A stretch of DNA of 64,000 bases from Apostichopus japonicus. Lineage: Eukaryota; Echinodermata; Holothuroidea; Aspidochirotida; Stichopodidae. A program made the translations under genes and the position numbers. The DNA is taken from positions 21,170,001-21,234,000 of the forward strand of contig NC_092569.1 of NCBI RefSeq assembly GCF_037975245.1, read 5' to 3'. How positions within the stretch are numbered: position 1 is the stretch's first letter; every line of letters begins with the position of its first letter. This document shows, piece by piece, positions 12,201 to 22,900 of this stretch. Under the pieces are notes generated by a model. It was not told the DNA's origin. It did no database searches and was given only the letters and a program-made list of their open reading frames with translations.

Positions 12201-12916
12201 CCTGGGTTGGTGATTTTTCTTTCTTTCCCTTTGGGCCAGTACTCAGAGGGTTGCATGCCAAATAGAGTTTATATTTAGAGATGATGGTTGTAAATACATC
12301 ATCACTACAACCCTTCATGAATAAGCAAAGCGTTTAACTAAGATTCAGTCATTTCCGGATTCTCTATATATATTCACCAAGTAGTTCATAATAATTACTA
12401 TTATGCAATTGACATATACGTTTGAATATAATATGTAAATGAAGCTTCAAATTAAATTACTGTTCCCTTTGCAGTGCAAAAAAAAGTCAATATTTACTTC
12501 GATACATTTCTTACTTGTCTACATCTATAACTTCTTAGATTACTTAAATAGCAACTGTTACTTACTGGCACTCGGTATAACCTCCATCTGATTGTTACAG
12601 TTACCTTCACAAGGCATAACGTCATCTTTAAATGAGTGTGGCTTTGTACACTTGAAAAAAGCTGAAATCATAAGAACCGTTAGTTTAAAAATCATCATCG
12701 AGCAGTTACATAACAAATATTTGCTACAATTATAATAACTGATCCGTGTTTGCTGATTAATCTTTTGTTTTTAAATTCACAACGTCAAAGTAATGAGATG
12801 AAATGTTAAATCTACTTTCCGTTATTCTACTTACCAACGCTTCCCGCCATCGAAGAATAAATGCAAATACCAAGAAGGAGGCAATGATAGATACACGAAA
12901 ACTGAATTCCACTCAT
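1758..12916 (-). CDS. Secreted mucin-stalk / TIL / EGF / fibrinogen C-terminal domain protein (spliced, 9 exons)
   Basis: Exons in transcription order are 12916-12835, 12661-12566, 6319-6038, 5742-5596, 5250-5096, 4521-4316, 3782-3492, 2672-2405 and 2008-1758, each bounded by AG/GT sites. The product of about 592 residues has a signal peptide, a short Cys-bearing segment, a Thr-rich stalk (about 60-254), a trypsin-inhibitor-like (TIL) Cys-rich domain (about 255-315), an EGF-like module (about 330-385) and a fibrinogen C-terminal domain (about 388-592) with the Ca-binding DQDND and the NCA and GGWW motifs. Secreted fibrinogen-related proteins of invertebrates commonly act as lectins in immunity or agglutination; that role is inferred here. 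Phases agree at every junction except exon 5, which is 1 nt short of a symmetric length. The summed coding length is 1778 nt, so the model is frameshifted as it stands. It is either a decayed allele, an assembly error, or a transcript that skips exon 5. Confidence 0.85.
2405..2672 (-). CDS. Exon 8, central fibrinogen domain
   Basis: This 268-nt exon goes from phase 0 to 1, from TTTTTTATACAG to GTACGT. It contains LFQKRVGGSVSFYETWNNYR, DGFGDLNSSFWLGNEKLHV and LRIDIWFNN. These are hallmark fibrinogen C-terminal motifs (FW-LGNEKLH). Confidence 0.9.
3492..3782 (-). CDS. Exon 7, EGF-like module and start of fibrinogen domain
   Basis: This 291-nt phase 0-0 exon encodes a Cys-rich segment (CTRHCTCVNDVLHC), an EGF-like module (CSHHATC to CECKESYWGNGTTC) and the first strand of the fibrinogen domain (NCQDVYNGLSTEDGIYSISP to YCKDGWM). 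The usual GGGWTVFQRR junction is shortened to DGWM-LFQKR across the splice. Confidence 0.85.
4316..4521 (-). CDS. Exon 6, TIL (trypsin-inhibitor-like Cys-rich) domain
   Basis: This 206-nt exon goes from phase 1 to 0. It encodes SCPNNMIWINCSCQTTCDDP, then DGLNGCFKSC, CVCPDGFL and ACIPLEECGC. The spacing of the cysteines is the classic TIL pattern found in zonadhesin, SCO-spondin and von Willebrand-type proteins. Confidence 0.85.
5096..5250 (-). CDS. Exon 5, stalk exon with 1-nt phase defect
   Basis: The exon starts after CCCTTTTCAG and ends at GTGATT. It begins ARIKQGTTVGEIKSTSMPST, the same pattern as exon 3. Its length of 155 nt is not a multiple of three, whereas its paralogues are 282 and 147. 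The Thr-rich reading frame switches near 5130: after TTTVETPSTTTEV the stalk pattern continues in another frame (STTELSTTRMPTT). The downstream TIL exon needs phase 1, which this exon cannot supply. Confidence 0.55.
5596..5742 (-). CDS. Exon 4, Thr/Ser-rich stalk
   Basis: This 147-nt phase 1-1 exon lies between ATTAG and GTAACG and encodes DSINELVTTPSKLLTTTMHS and further STD-containing repeats. It is clearly paralogous to exons 3 and 5. The acceptor has only a modest pyrimidine tract. Confidence 0.65.
6038..6319 (-). CDS. Exon 3, Thr-rich stalk with poly-Thr microsatellite
   Basis: This 282-nt phase 1-1 exon runs from TTTACAG to GTAACG. It begins ERIKTETTLSGIKST, reads through about 15 consecutive Thr codons encoded by a pure ACA repeat (GTT on the plus strand, 6176-6220), and ends in STDEM and MPTT-type repeats. 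It looks like an O-glycosylated stalk. The triplet run is expected to vary in length between alleles. Confidence 0.75.
6320..7166. other. Intron 2, part proximal to exon 3
   Basis: AT-rich intron sequence. Its first roughly 80 bp resemble the matching part of the intron upstream of exon 5, as expected if exon and flanking intron were duplicated together. No further stalk exon could be supported, although Thr-like codons occur near 6620-6650 on the minus strand. Confidence 0.45.
7180..7860. repeat. Left subterminal array of the BEN element (irregular AACAGG/CAACTG units)
   Basis: There are dozens of short, imperfect units of the form GGTATTAACAGG, GTTTCAACTGTTTTCAACAGG and GCATAACAG, spaced 10-35 bp apart. 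The array is more diverged than the right one and fades out near 7860. Confidence 0.8.
7861..8975. other. Interior of BEN element, no coding signal
   Basis: AT-rich sequence downstream of the BEN remnant. I see no domain, tRNA or further exon in it. There are loosely repeated phrases around GACAGCAATATGCTGTC and AAGACTGTTTAATGGCA at 8510-8950. Confidence 0.4.
8976..9825 (-). pseudogene. BEN-domain gene remnant
   Basis: Two exon-like blocks are visible. Block A (9825-9612, acceptor TTCACAG, donor GTTAGT) reads VNIGADFGLPEDKWEAICS, then an in-frame TAA at 9768-9766, then EKHSMFVKTLLVLIWGTNTL and NACTRFNSDRDAKLLLSPMK. This fits the helical BEN fold (hydrophobic FVK-LL, then a C-terminal L-P-KV-A motif). 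Block B (9087-8976, acceptor TTTCTTGCAG) reads TIRGTFERKLQFTEEATRFS and ends KQRRP at a stop. The blocks do not join in phase, being one base out. BEN domains are protein-protein and DNA-binding modules of chromatin factors. The internal stop and phase mismatch indicate a pseudogene within the TIR element. Confidence 0.6.
9826..11639. other. Interior of BEN element upstream of the BEN blocks
   Basis: Any 5' exons of the BEN gene should lie here on the minus strand, but none could be supported. On the plus strand 10910-11029 holds a 39-codon frame starting MPSNAYAVQCWLPLLLGF, of unknown significance. The segment 11396-11600 is GC-rich, with G and C runs typical of decayed hAT-like MITEs, but clean ends and a target duplication are missing. 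Confidence 0.35.
11640..12200. repeat. Right subterminal array of the BEN element (29-bp unit)
   Basis: From about 11674 to 11965 a 29-bp unit (AACAGGTACCTGTTAAACC followed by AGTTGTTTTC) repeats about ten times almost without change. One copy has an extra TC and one has T for G. Each unit contains the perfect 14-bp palindrome AACAGGTACCTGTT. More diverged units continue to the element end. Confidence 0.9.
12566..12661 (-). CDS. Exon 2, short cysteine-containing segment
   Basis: This 96-nt exon lies between TTTCAG and GTAAGT and runs phase 1 to 1. It encodes FFKCTKPHSF then CEGNC and a polar linker. It matches no domain I recognise. It is separated from the stalk exons by a 6.2-kb intron holding the BEN-domain element. 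Confidence 0.7.
12835..12916 (-). CDS. Exon 1, signal peptide (fibrinogen-domain protein)
   Basis: The ATG at 12916 has A at -3 and opens MSGIQFSCIYHCLLLGICIY, a short polar start and hydrophobic core, followed by SSMAGSV as a plausible cleavage region. The exon ends in phase 1 at a strong GTAAGT-like donor. No TATA box is evident just upstream. Confidence 0.8.
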
Positions 12917-13883
12917 CTTCTTTTCTCAATGTTTAGTAGAAACTAAGAGTTTTTCTGGATAATTCCTTGTCAAGCTCATCAATGTTCTAAGTTACTTTGA
13001 AAACCCTCGTGTTGCTACGCAGATACCGAAGTTTTCGGGAACACACAACCAATCACGTGATTCAAGTTCGGCGTTATTGTTAATGTAAACATTCGCCAAA
13101 AAGCGACAAAAGAAAATGGAAAACAGCCACGCTATTGATCGAAAGATGTTGACGTCTTTTGGAATACAATATGAAGTCTACTTGTTCAGAAGTATACGCA
13201 GAGACACAATATTAAAATCTATGATATATAATCAATACACAGACCTAATTCTTTATAATTGAATTAATGAATTGTTATTATGTCTTATATTTGTGATTTT
13301 TGGGGTCGTTATTTAAGAAAACGTATTTTTTATATTGTTTATATTGTAACTCACTGTTTGTAATATCAACGACAGCTCTTGTTTTCACACCCGACCTAGA
13401 TTGAATGGAGAGATTCATCGCGTTGATTAGGAAGAAACTGCTTGTGAACGAAATCACTGATGTTATGACCTTAAAATATATCATGAACAATTTTGTAGAA
13501 TTACCAACGGTTTGGATTTCTGGCAAAGTAGATGAGCGGAACTTCCGCAAACGAAGAAAAATCTTCCGCAAACAAAGAGTAAGAAATAAATGAGCAGTAT
13601 GAATGATTATGTTAGACAACATTTCTTCAGGATCTGAACTAACATTTACAAATGACAGTAAATTAACATATAAATGAAGAGGAAAATATTCTTCTTTTGT
13701 GAACTGGTGAGGTTGAAACGTTAATTTTTAACCGACAAAGCCCTTACGTATCACATTAGCTAAGAAGTAATGTTTACAATATAACCAGCAACATTACGTT
13801 TCGGAACAACATTACTGCAGCTTTTCTAATATTCAATACTTTATAACTGTTGGAAAACGTTTGTAAACACGGGATTCCACTAA
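12917..13883. other. Upstream region of the fibrinogen-domain gene
   Basis: This should contain the promoter and 5' UTR of the minus-strand gene starting at 12916. No TATA box is visible. An inverted CCAAT (ACCAATCACG) lies about 130 bp upstream of the ATG. Open frames around 13.3-13.6 kb on both strands resemble no known protein. Confidence 0.35.
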
Positions 13884-14161
13884 CCCAGCAAACACAAAAC
13901 GTTATCATAACATTTTTAAAAGAGCCACTAAAATAGGTTTTTATAATGTTAAATGTGGTGTTATAAAAACGTCGGCATAACGTTTTTATGAGATATTAAT
14001 GTTATATTAATGTTATATTAATGTTTTAACCAAAAATGTTTTGAAATAATAGCCTGAAAACGTAAATTTCGTGACATATTTATTAGACCACAAATAACGT
14101 TATCAAAACAAAAGACGAAACGTTTTAATAACGTTTTAAAAACGTGTTTGTATTTGCTGGG
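13884..14161. mobile_element. 278-bp MITE with CCCAGCAAA termini and AACGTT palindromes
   Basis: The left end CCCAGCAAACACAAAACGTT matches the inverse of the right end (CCCAGCAAATACAAACACG). The body is full of AACGTT/AACATT palindromic motifs. AA flanks the element on both sides, compatible with a 2-bp target duplication. There is no coding capacity. Confidence 0.75.
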
Positions 14162-15260
14162 AATGTTCTTATGGTTATATAGCTAGAAATTACTTCGAAA
14201 CGTTATTGAACGAGAAGTACGATCTTCATTCCATTTTTAGTATGAATTTTATGCATTGTTATTTACTTTGTTTATGACTATCCAAATTCAAAGTAATTAT
14301 GCATTGTTCACATTCAACATATAAGGAATAATCATGTAACTGCAATAACAAGTCATGATTACTCAGCATACTGAGTGAACGTTTGTAAAGTACGGTACCG
14401 CCCTGCACAAATTACTGTATAAACTAAACAACTGGCTGAATGAAGGAACAAAGATAAACCCCAACGACAAATTATGATGAGACCTAATCAAGTGGACCGT
14501 GAAGAAAACAGGCCATTAGTCACTGCGACTACCATATACCAATACATGTTGGCCGTTCATTCATGCCACATATATCACTAAAATTGTTATGCCGACACGT
14601 ACGTATATGCAGCCAAATTAAATAAATATGTATAACATACCGTAATTGTTAAAACAGCTATATAGTATTACTAGTCCCATATATTGGAGGGCAATATATA
14701 TGATTACACATTCGTGACCAAATCATTGAGACATTTTAATTCCAAACAAAGCTCAAACTACATTTCTAAAGGCAAATCATATCGCCCGAACAAATGAAAA
14801 GTTGATCACTTGTTTCAATCCCTCATAATTTACAACGCCATCAGATTTCCATACGTAATTCGTAGCAACATCTAAAACAGACCTGGTGAACAATATTGTT
14901 CATAAGTTTTTCATATAAGCACCCTCCATATTTTACCACAAATTCTCCTCGATCCCCTCCCTCTTTGACCCCTCCCATGATCGACAATTTTTTAAAGCAG
15001 CCCCCCCCCCCGCCAATGTTGACAAAGTTATAGCAGACATTACGTTAAAAGTTAGAACTTGAAACGACATAGCCTTAGTGCGTCAAGTCGATCTGAGCTA
15101 AACAACAAATTCTGACGCCATTTTTTTTTTAAGTAGGGCACCATTGTGGGTAAAAGTAGGTACAAAAAGAATTTTCACAACTGATGTTTCTAAAATAATA
15201 TCCTATGCATGGTTACTATCTTGAAAGTTACGAAATTACATCTCACTGTCAATCTCAAGT
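14162..15260. other. Intergenic, no gene seen
   Basis: AT-rich sequence with a C11 run near 15000 in a degenerate element-like context. I see no exon with a consistent frame and splice sites. Confidence 0.4.
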
Positions 15261-15602
15261 CCGGGACACAGGCCCGTAGCCAGCGTGGGGCACGGGGGGC
15301 GTTCCCCCGTGCAAGGGTCCGTGCCCCCCCCTTGTAAAAAGATGGTAAGAAAACAAAATTGCATGAAATGAAACGATTTTTTTTTAAACTTTGTTGTTTA
15401 CATGAATTGCAATTTGTTGTTTAGTTTGAAGAATTTAATTTCGAAGAGTATAGTTTGCAGCCTCCCTTTCCACCCGCCCTGATCCCCACCCACTATAGTA
15501 TTTCTATGCTGAAACTGCAAACTCTCAACACAAGTCCTGTATAGGCTTCTGTAATTTTCACCAGGTTCTTCATTCTACTGTAATACATGTAATGTATACA
15601 AA

Positions 15603-15752
15603 TAATGCGCGCGTTTCTACACCCCTTCACACGCGCGTTTCTACACCCCTTCACACGCGCGTTTCTACACCCCTTCACACGCGCGTTTCTACACCCCTTC
15701 ACACGAGCGTTTCTACACCCCTTCACACGAGCGTTTCTATACCCCTTCACAA
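15603..15752. repeat. 24-bp minisatellite, 6 units
   Basis: The unit is ACGCGCGTTTCTACACCCCT followed by TCAC, repeated six times with G-to-A changes at one CpG-rich position in the last copies. Because 24 is divisible by three, all frames stay open, so open frames over it are uninformative. Confidence 0.9.
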
Positions 15753-15834
15753 TACAATCGAAAAGTTGCACAGTGATCATACACTCTGGACACATTGTTG
15801 TAAACTTGTTTTAGTTGGAGCTTTGCCTAACTAC

Positions 15835-16418
15835 CTACAATATGGATCGCTTCTTTGTCAGGGGAAAGTCTTCAGCCCCTACTTCTTCCTCAGGATGCCC
15901 ATCAGATCTGGGCAAAGATTTGCCAGAGAGACCAATTTTAGCAGCAAAGATACTGCAAAGATAGTACTTATTTTTCTCCAGTTGCCCTTCACACAGTTGC
16001 TGATGAACCCCACTTCCCTGATGACTTCGGATACGGTATCTCTTTCTCTTCACAAGTTCATAGCCTGAATGTGAGTCTCTGACCCATTGTGCTTAACGAA
16101 ACCATTCCCTTTCTCCAATGCAGATTTCCATTGATTATATCCTTGTATGGTGAATGTTCTGTCTTTTAATGATCAAATTGGTGCAAAGTTTCTACAGGCA
16201 TAACAAAAGACCCGGTCCGTTGAGATTGAATACTCTATCCATGGGTATTGATCGTACCACCCCTTATTGAATGATCTGTGCCTTGCCCCAAATTTTGTAG
16301 GCGGATATGACGCTATTTTCCCCCTGCCCCCCTTTCCTACGCCACAGCTTATATCACAATTTATATCGAAAGAAACAAAGTATGCATCGGACCTCTTAAA
16401 ATTGTGTATTACTCTCAT
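15835..16418 (-). pseudogene. hAT transposase N-terminal (zf-TTF) fragment
   Basis: From 16418 leftwards the frame reads RSFNKGWYDQYPWIEYSIST then DRVFCYACRNFAP, a TTF-type zinc finger that opens many hAT transposases of the ZMYM-like group. An in-frame TGA follows. The same frame then continues TFTIQGYNQWKSALEKGNGF VKHNGSETHIQAMN. After a frame change the segment VHQQLCEGQLEKNKYYLCSI follows. Stops, a frameshift and loss of the DDE core make it non-functional. Confidence 0.75.
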
Positions 16419-16929
16419 TTAAATATTAAATCGTAGGTCCTACAGAAATGTTTCATGAGGCACTCATTATAGAAAAGGTCCGTAGGGTCGAGCAAAAGAA
16501 AGAAAGAAAGTGATTTGCTTTTTTATTTAATGCTGAATCCGACTGTCAGTTGCTTAAGAATGCATATTCTGAATGCATCTCATATGCATGCATTGCATGT
16601 TTTTTTTTTTTTACTATACGCATTTTTTTCCGAGATAAAAATTTACTTTAGGAAATGTCAACGATTAATTTTTGGTCAGGCTTGTGACAGTACAATAAAA
16701 AGTACAGAGGACAATATTCTCAACCATTTTCCATGCAATGATGTTTGCTGATATAAATACAAGAGCAATCGTTGCATGTGTAACTGCAACTGCATGATAT
16801 TATATGCGACTCGTTCTCGAGCACAATAATGCGTTATATTTATTTTCTCATAAAATTATTTGCCCCCCCCCCCTTCATACTATGGTGCCCCTCCGTGTAA
16901 AAAATCCTGGCTACAGGCCTGCCGGGACA

Positions 16930-19900
16930 GTGTTGCTTTTTGCCGTCATGAGAAACTAACTATATGCATTCTATCTGAGGATGTGAAACGAAAATGTTAA
17001 TCCTTGGGAGCTAGGATCCTCCCCAACCCCAACCCCAATCTACCCTACATGTGGATTCCTCATTGTGGTTTCATTATTAAACTAGAGAAAAACGACTATG
17101 GCAAGTCCACTGTTTACACCGGCATACACCGGCGTGTACAATCAATGTCAACGTATATATGGATTTTATTGTATATGACCAATGACACGAAAAACTAATT
17201 CTTTACCGAATCCACACCGACCCATACAGTACAAACAGTAAAATGATGTAAGACCAGTTCTGCAGTCGTCGCTAGTCGATTCACATCGAATCCCACAGCT
17301 AGATCTGTTATAAAACTTGATTCAACAGAAGAAAAGTATCCGTGGAAGTAAGTTGCCTTGACAACTAATTGGCTAACTCTACGAGTACTAACTTATTCCC
17401 AACGTTAAGGCTAAGTTATTGTCTGTTTTAAGATAACTTTTGTTCCGGTCATTGGCCTACTGTACGTGACAACGTTAATACTTTATGCCTTCTACCTGTT
17501 CACTTGTATTATTTGTAAGGTACCGTACGTTAGGTCTAGACAACTTATGACTTTCATTTAGGCTTGTTGTAGGCTTGGGAGTTAGGACAAACTTGTTATG
17601 GTTTGGACGAAAATGCTGTAGGCCATATGTACTGTACTTTAGTCCTAGGCTGGTTCTAAAACTTCACTAGACAATAAATCACAATCTAAAGAAGAATACA
17701 ACAATTATTTTTCAATTAATGTGACCTCTTTTTCAAATTTGCAGCTTACATTCTCATGAGTCATTCTAAAATAGTGTGCAGGCTGTATGCATTTTGCTTG
17801 AGGACCAATTTCAGAACCATAGACCTACTTTGTCCGCATTTCCCGTGGCCTGCATTTAAGTTCCCTGGGCCTAGAAAAAGAAACACTGGATTAACCTCAC
17901 TGCAAATCTGAGTGCTTGATTAACCTAGATACTGTATGAAGTAGGCCTTGGTTTATGTATAGCTAGGCCTACTTTGGGAAGTTTGTACAGTACATACATA
18001 TGCCACAGCCTACTGGTTATTGGATATTTCAGCATAACAGATTGATTCACATATAATGTATTTGGAACTTTCTGTAATATTTTTCATATAGGCTTATAAT
18101 GTAATATTTCCATTGGTTCATGTCATTTTGTAATGCGGCACATTGATCGGTTAAAATTTTCGCTGTGGATCAACAGGGCCGTCCCTGATCTATATTTACC
18201 AAACTCTTACTCATGATAACCATCTGGTGTGTAATTAGCACATTGAGATCTGCTTTTGCACATACACTCCCATCATAAGGCTACAATCTTATACACAACA
18301 AAACAATCATTGCACATGCATGACTTCAGTCAGCAACAGTAAATCCAGCTGCAAAAAATTATGTTTCCTATGAGAGTTGATTGTGTCCCAGTGAAGTGCA
18401 AAGTCAATAGTCCATTATATGTAAACTGAACTAAGTTTTGCCGAGAAATGATGTACTGTAGCAAAGGTTTTTGTTTTCCCATATTTATATGCTGAAGTCA
18501 CATGATGTATGATGAACAGCATGTACAGTACTTGTACATGTTCTGTGTGTGTAGTAGCATGGTGGGCTCATAATTGACACACTTAAGGATTTGATTAACG
18601 ATATATATGTATCAACGAAACTTCGAAATCACTCAACTGTACTCTTTTCTCATATGTGTAGTTCCTCAGAAATGTTATGATCTCAAAATGTTTATTGTTC
18701 TGTACCTACGCAATGCGTACAATTCAGCAGAATTTGACCACAAAATGTCTGCCGTGTCACGTTCTTTCATACCCCTAAATTGACACGTCGATTTAGCTAA
18801 CTGTAGTGTAGTCCTAAGTATACATCCATTGTCTTTGGATGCTGTTTGCTTTGCTCTGAACCTCTAAGCTCTGACAAGACTCAGGTCACAGAGACTAGTG
18901 GTATTATATTGAGGTAATTTTGGTTATTTTTAGGGAGTAAGATTTCCAAATGCCCAAAAAAAAAGTGCAAAAGGGGGGGGGTTAAAGGTGTGATTAAAAG
19001 CCAGAAAAAAAACACAATTTGATCAGCTGGGCTCATATGTGTAACTCATCAAATATGTAACTGCTTGACTGCAAAAAGTTTAGGTTGCCTGCTGCTCAAT
19101 TATGAAGCCTTTACTAATACATACATGTAGTGTTTTAAGTAGGCCTACATTACTTTTAGACCTCATTAACATTTACCTTTTGAGAGCATGCAAAGGAATT
19201 CTGAATTGAGAGACCTAAAGACCTTATCTGTGGAAAATCAAATAAATCAAATCAAAGCCAGATTTTCTGAAGTCTTTTCAGTGCATTTTGCTTTTAGGAT
19301 TTTGTTTTTGTCTGGTTGTCCCTTGGACAAACAGGTATTACTTTTCGGTTTACGGATTTCAGAGCAACTTTGGTTGTCCGAAGAAACATATAGCAAAATA
19401 TCTATGACCATGTATACACTGTAGAAGCGATGTTTAGGTTGTTGAAAACAACATCAACATTGGCCATGCCGGAGATACCAATATCATAAAACTATATCAT
19501 ATATTTACAATGCAATCTGAATGTGAAAAAAAAACTAACTAACTGATAGTCCTTCAATTGGACAACCTCCAAAGCCTAGCTATCTCGGTCTTCCCAACAA
19601 GATTTTGTCATCTCAAATGAGTAGAGGACTATTTGCAAGTACAGTACAATGTCTTTGTATCAGCGCAACAAAGAATTAAAGGCCAGTAAAATGTATTTCT
19701 GCTTACTTGCACTTCTTGGGGTAACTAGGCTGTTTTTTCTCCTTACTTACTCAACCATGTACACACACACACCCACCGACTTAAATACACTTCTAATAGA
19801 GAGTAACAAAAGGGCCTTGTCAGCAAATACCTTTCCTTGAGAACTGATTGCTAAATCTTTGAATGGGTAAGCTCTCAGCTTTGCTCCAATGAAGCATATC

Positions 19901-22900
19901 ATGAAAAACAGATTTAAAAATCACAGTAGTGAACAGAGGCTTGGCTCATTAAGGGGCTCACCCTTTTCTAGCCTCTTATAAAAAGTTGTGTTAAATTGTT
20001 AACAAAATAAGACTAAATAAGTATGTCTTGCTTGGTTAATGATGCTGTTATTTTGACCAGATATACAGGAGAATTTGACTCTTATCTCTGTGGACCTGTG
20101 CAGCACGGGATTGGTTCATATATAAGCAGGACAGGTAAAAAATTTACAGCCTTATTGGTTGTGGGGACCAACTGTCTTTTAATTAACTTTGTTGGTGACA
20201 ATAGTTCATAAAATAATAAGAAAACTGATTTGGGGAGTTTTATTTATATTTAACTATATTTGCATTTTCCTTTCAAATCAGAAATGAATTCTAAACAGTC
20301 ATGGGGACAGTATATATGAATCGATATGGGTTTGTAATTTCCCAAGAACTATTCTACACAGTTCAAACATGTATACATAACGTAGCACTTTTATTACATG
20401 TAACACATGCATCATATGCACATCATGCTAATTCAGAGCAAAGTCACGGTTCATGCGTACAAAGGCAGTAATGCTTAATGCGCATATTATACATTGTTTA
20501 TAGGTTTATGTATTTATATATTCCAAGAAACTCATCTGGCATCAAACATGTATATGTTTGCGTACAATGACTGTATAAATGCCTCAAAGTAAAGTAAAAC
20601 TTTGAATGATTTGGCTTTATTTTGACATCTGAGCAAACTAGGAATAAGTGAGTGACTAGAATGGAACACAAATCCATTGACCTCAGAAATCCTGTGTATG
20701 TGTAGGCCCAACTGAGCTATCCAGGACCTGTTTGATGACCGTGCATACATATACCTTGTATGTACAATAGAAGAGGTTCCTTTGATATTGTACTGTAGTA
20801 CAGTACTTACTTGGCTAAGACTTATTCTGCGAGCCAAGCCAAGTTTTTAATTGAGCTCTTTTCTTTTTGCTTTAAGACTACAATAAGACCCAAATTACCC
20901 GTAGAAGTTACAGTGAGTTACTCAATCTGAAGTATATATACATCTTAAATTGTTATCTATTGCAAGTGTACAGTTGTATTTGATCTATAGCTGTGCTTGT
21001 ATACCTGAATTGTAATACAGTTTATACTGTATGTACAGTGCACATGCAGTTAAACACAGTATTTATTAGCATTTAATGGTATGCTGTATTGGCCCCAAAT
21101 ATGCTTGATATTCAAATATGGTCACCTTGGTCAAAATTCTTAAAAGTTCTGCATGTTTTCATTACAACCTTTGAGGAAGTTTTCCTCACTGGGATATTCA
21201 GTCATCTTGTGTGTTCCTTAACAATATCTGAGAACAATTTGAAGAGTAAAGACCTCCAGGAAAATACTTTTTGAAAACTTCTAGCAATTATAGCGTGCTA
21301 TAATTTGGGGCCTATACCTTTAAGTATATATGCCTAACTTTGATCACACAGTGACAGCCTGGATGCAAGGGGACTGGGGTCGAGAGCAGATCAGTCGTTT
21401 GGTTTTTCGTTCCCAGGTTCTTTCGTGGAAGGCTAATCTTAAAAAATATCTTTATATACATTACAAAAGTGATGTGTTCAGTACAGTACTTGTCTAGTGT
21501 CCACACTTTACTTATTGAAATTTCTAAAGTCCTTTCACAATCATGAACAGAAAATAGCATAATTTAATCAGTGCTGTAGAATGCAGGGTTAAGTTTGCAG
21601 AGTGCAGTATGAAAGCCTACAAACTACAAAAGAGAGACCTGTGAATATTGGGTTCAAGATTATTAGGAAAATATTTAAAGTATCAAAAACAAATTGTTTG
21701 GATTGTGTTGAACAAAATGCAATATTTCACAATTCACTGCGCTCGGCCTCTCTCAACTCTACTAAATTGCACCTTCCCATCTACCTGGCCTAATAGCTGG
21801 TAACATAGAAGCACTGCGACCCTTGACCCTCCTCTGGGTCATCACAGGTTACCCCCACCTTTTGGATCTACCCCAACTGCCAGAGAGTGTTGCCTCCATG
21901 GGTAAATATGTTTCTTAATTTGTTGTTACCAAAACTGCCTTTCATATCCAAATAAATTTTGAACCTCTGCAAGTTATGTAAAAATTATGCCCTATGGTTA
22001 TAAGATATCATCAAGGGGTTAACTCAGACTAAGATTTTTTTTAAAAAGTACTTACAGAGCTCACAAAAAAAGGAGTTTACATCATTGTGTGTAGCCCCAT
22101 CCAATCAGATTAAAAAAAAAATTGTTCCAATTTTATGTTTTTAGACATATATTAATTATGCAATGTTGCATAATTAATCTGTGATGTCATATTGTACACT
22201 TGGATAATGCATGAAACTCTCTTTTTGTGTATACAGTAGACTGATGCATAATGCAAACCCCCCAATCTAGAACAAACTTTGATGAAGTTACTTGATCATA
22301 TTTTAAAAATATGAACTAATGTCCCATCAAACAGTTCTTAACATTGCAAATTTCCAAGGTTATGGATTAGTTTAGGAGCACAAAAAAAAAGAATGATAGC
22401 AGCTTTGTAGTTCATGTCAGATTTTAATGTTGAATAAAAAAACAAATATTAAAGTACATAAATTTTAAGAATTTTAGTTACAAAACTGAGCATTAAAACT
22501 ATTTGACAAGTACAGTGAAATACTGTAGGTAGAGTATACCATAGAAGGTAGCACTGTATACATCAGTTTTACTGTACAGTATGTGTCAAATAAATTGAAG
22601 AAGTTTATGGTTAAGCTTTATTTTGTTTGAAAAAGAGGACTTCTTTATCTACACTAAGAATAATCCAATTCTAGTTGAGTTGAAATGGAGGTATTTTTTC
22701 TATTTATAATACGCTGTAATTCATGTGGTATAATATGCCAGCCCGGATGAACAACAATTACAAATACTCTATGCTAATATCGATATCACTTCACAATGAT
22801 ACTTATATGTCTGTACATGCAGTCTGTAGTATTGTGCCCAAGATACAGTAAAATAATTTTACACTCTCTGTTGCATAACATTTCCTGTACAATATTGTTT

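Larger units (their letters stand above)
7167..12206. mobile_element. About 5.0-kb TIR element with palindromic subterminal arrays and a BEN-domain gene remnant
   Basis: The left end starts CCCAGGTGAAAATTCC and the right end, read inward, starts CCCAGGAGAAAATTCC. About 28 of the first 30 bases match. Both ends run into arrays of related short units such as AACAGGTACCTGTT and AACTGGTATTAACAGG (7195-7850 and 11640-12195). The interior is unique AT-rich sequence carrying a degenerate BEN-domain coding region on the minus strand. Flanking bases are TT on both sides, compatible with a 2-bp target duplication but not proof of one. No recognisable transposase catalytic domain was found, so the copy is non-autonomous or decayed, or its transposase is unfamiliar. 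It sits within intron 2 of the fibrinogen-domain gene. Confidence 0.7.
15269..16921 (-). mobile_element. 1.65-kb internally deleted hAT element with 8-bp target duplication
   Basis: The TIRs CAGGCCCGTAGCCAG and (reverse) CAGGCCTGTAGCCAG differ at one base. Both sides carry the perfect 8-bp duplication CCGGGACA (15261-15268 and 16922-16929), the hallmark of hAT transposition. The interior encodes a minus-strand TTF-type zinc-finger N-terminus of a hAT transposase, but the catalytic and dimerisation regions are missing. A 24-bp minisatellite has expanded inside it. Confidence 0.85.

Noticed and set aside
15493-16068. Open frames across the 24-bp minisatellite on both strands
   Set aside because: The repeat length is a multiple of three and keeps all frames open. 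No domain or start context supports a protein.
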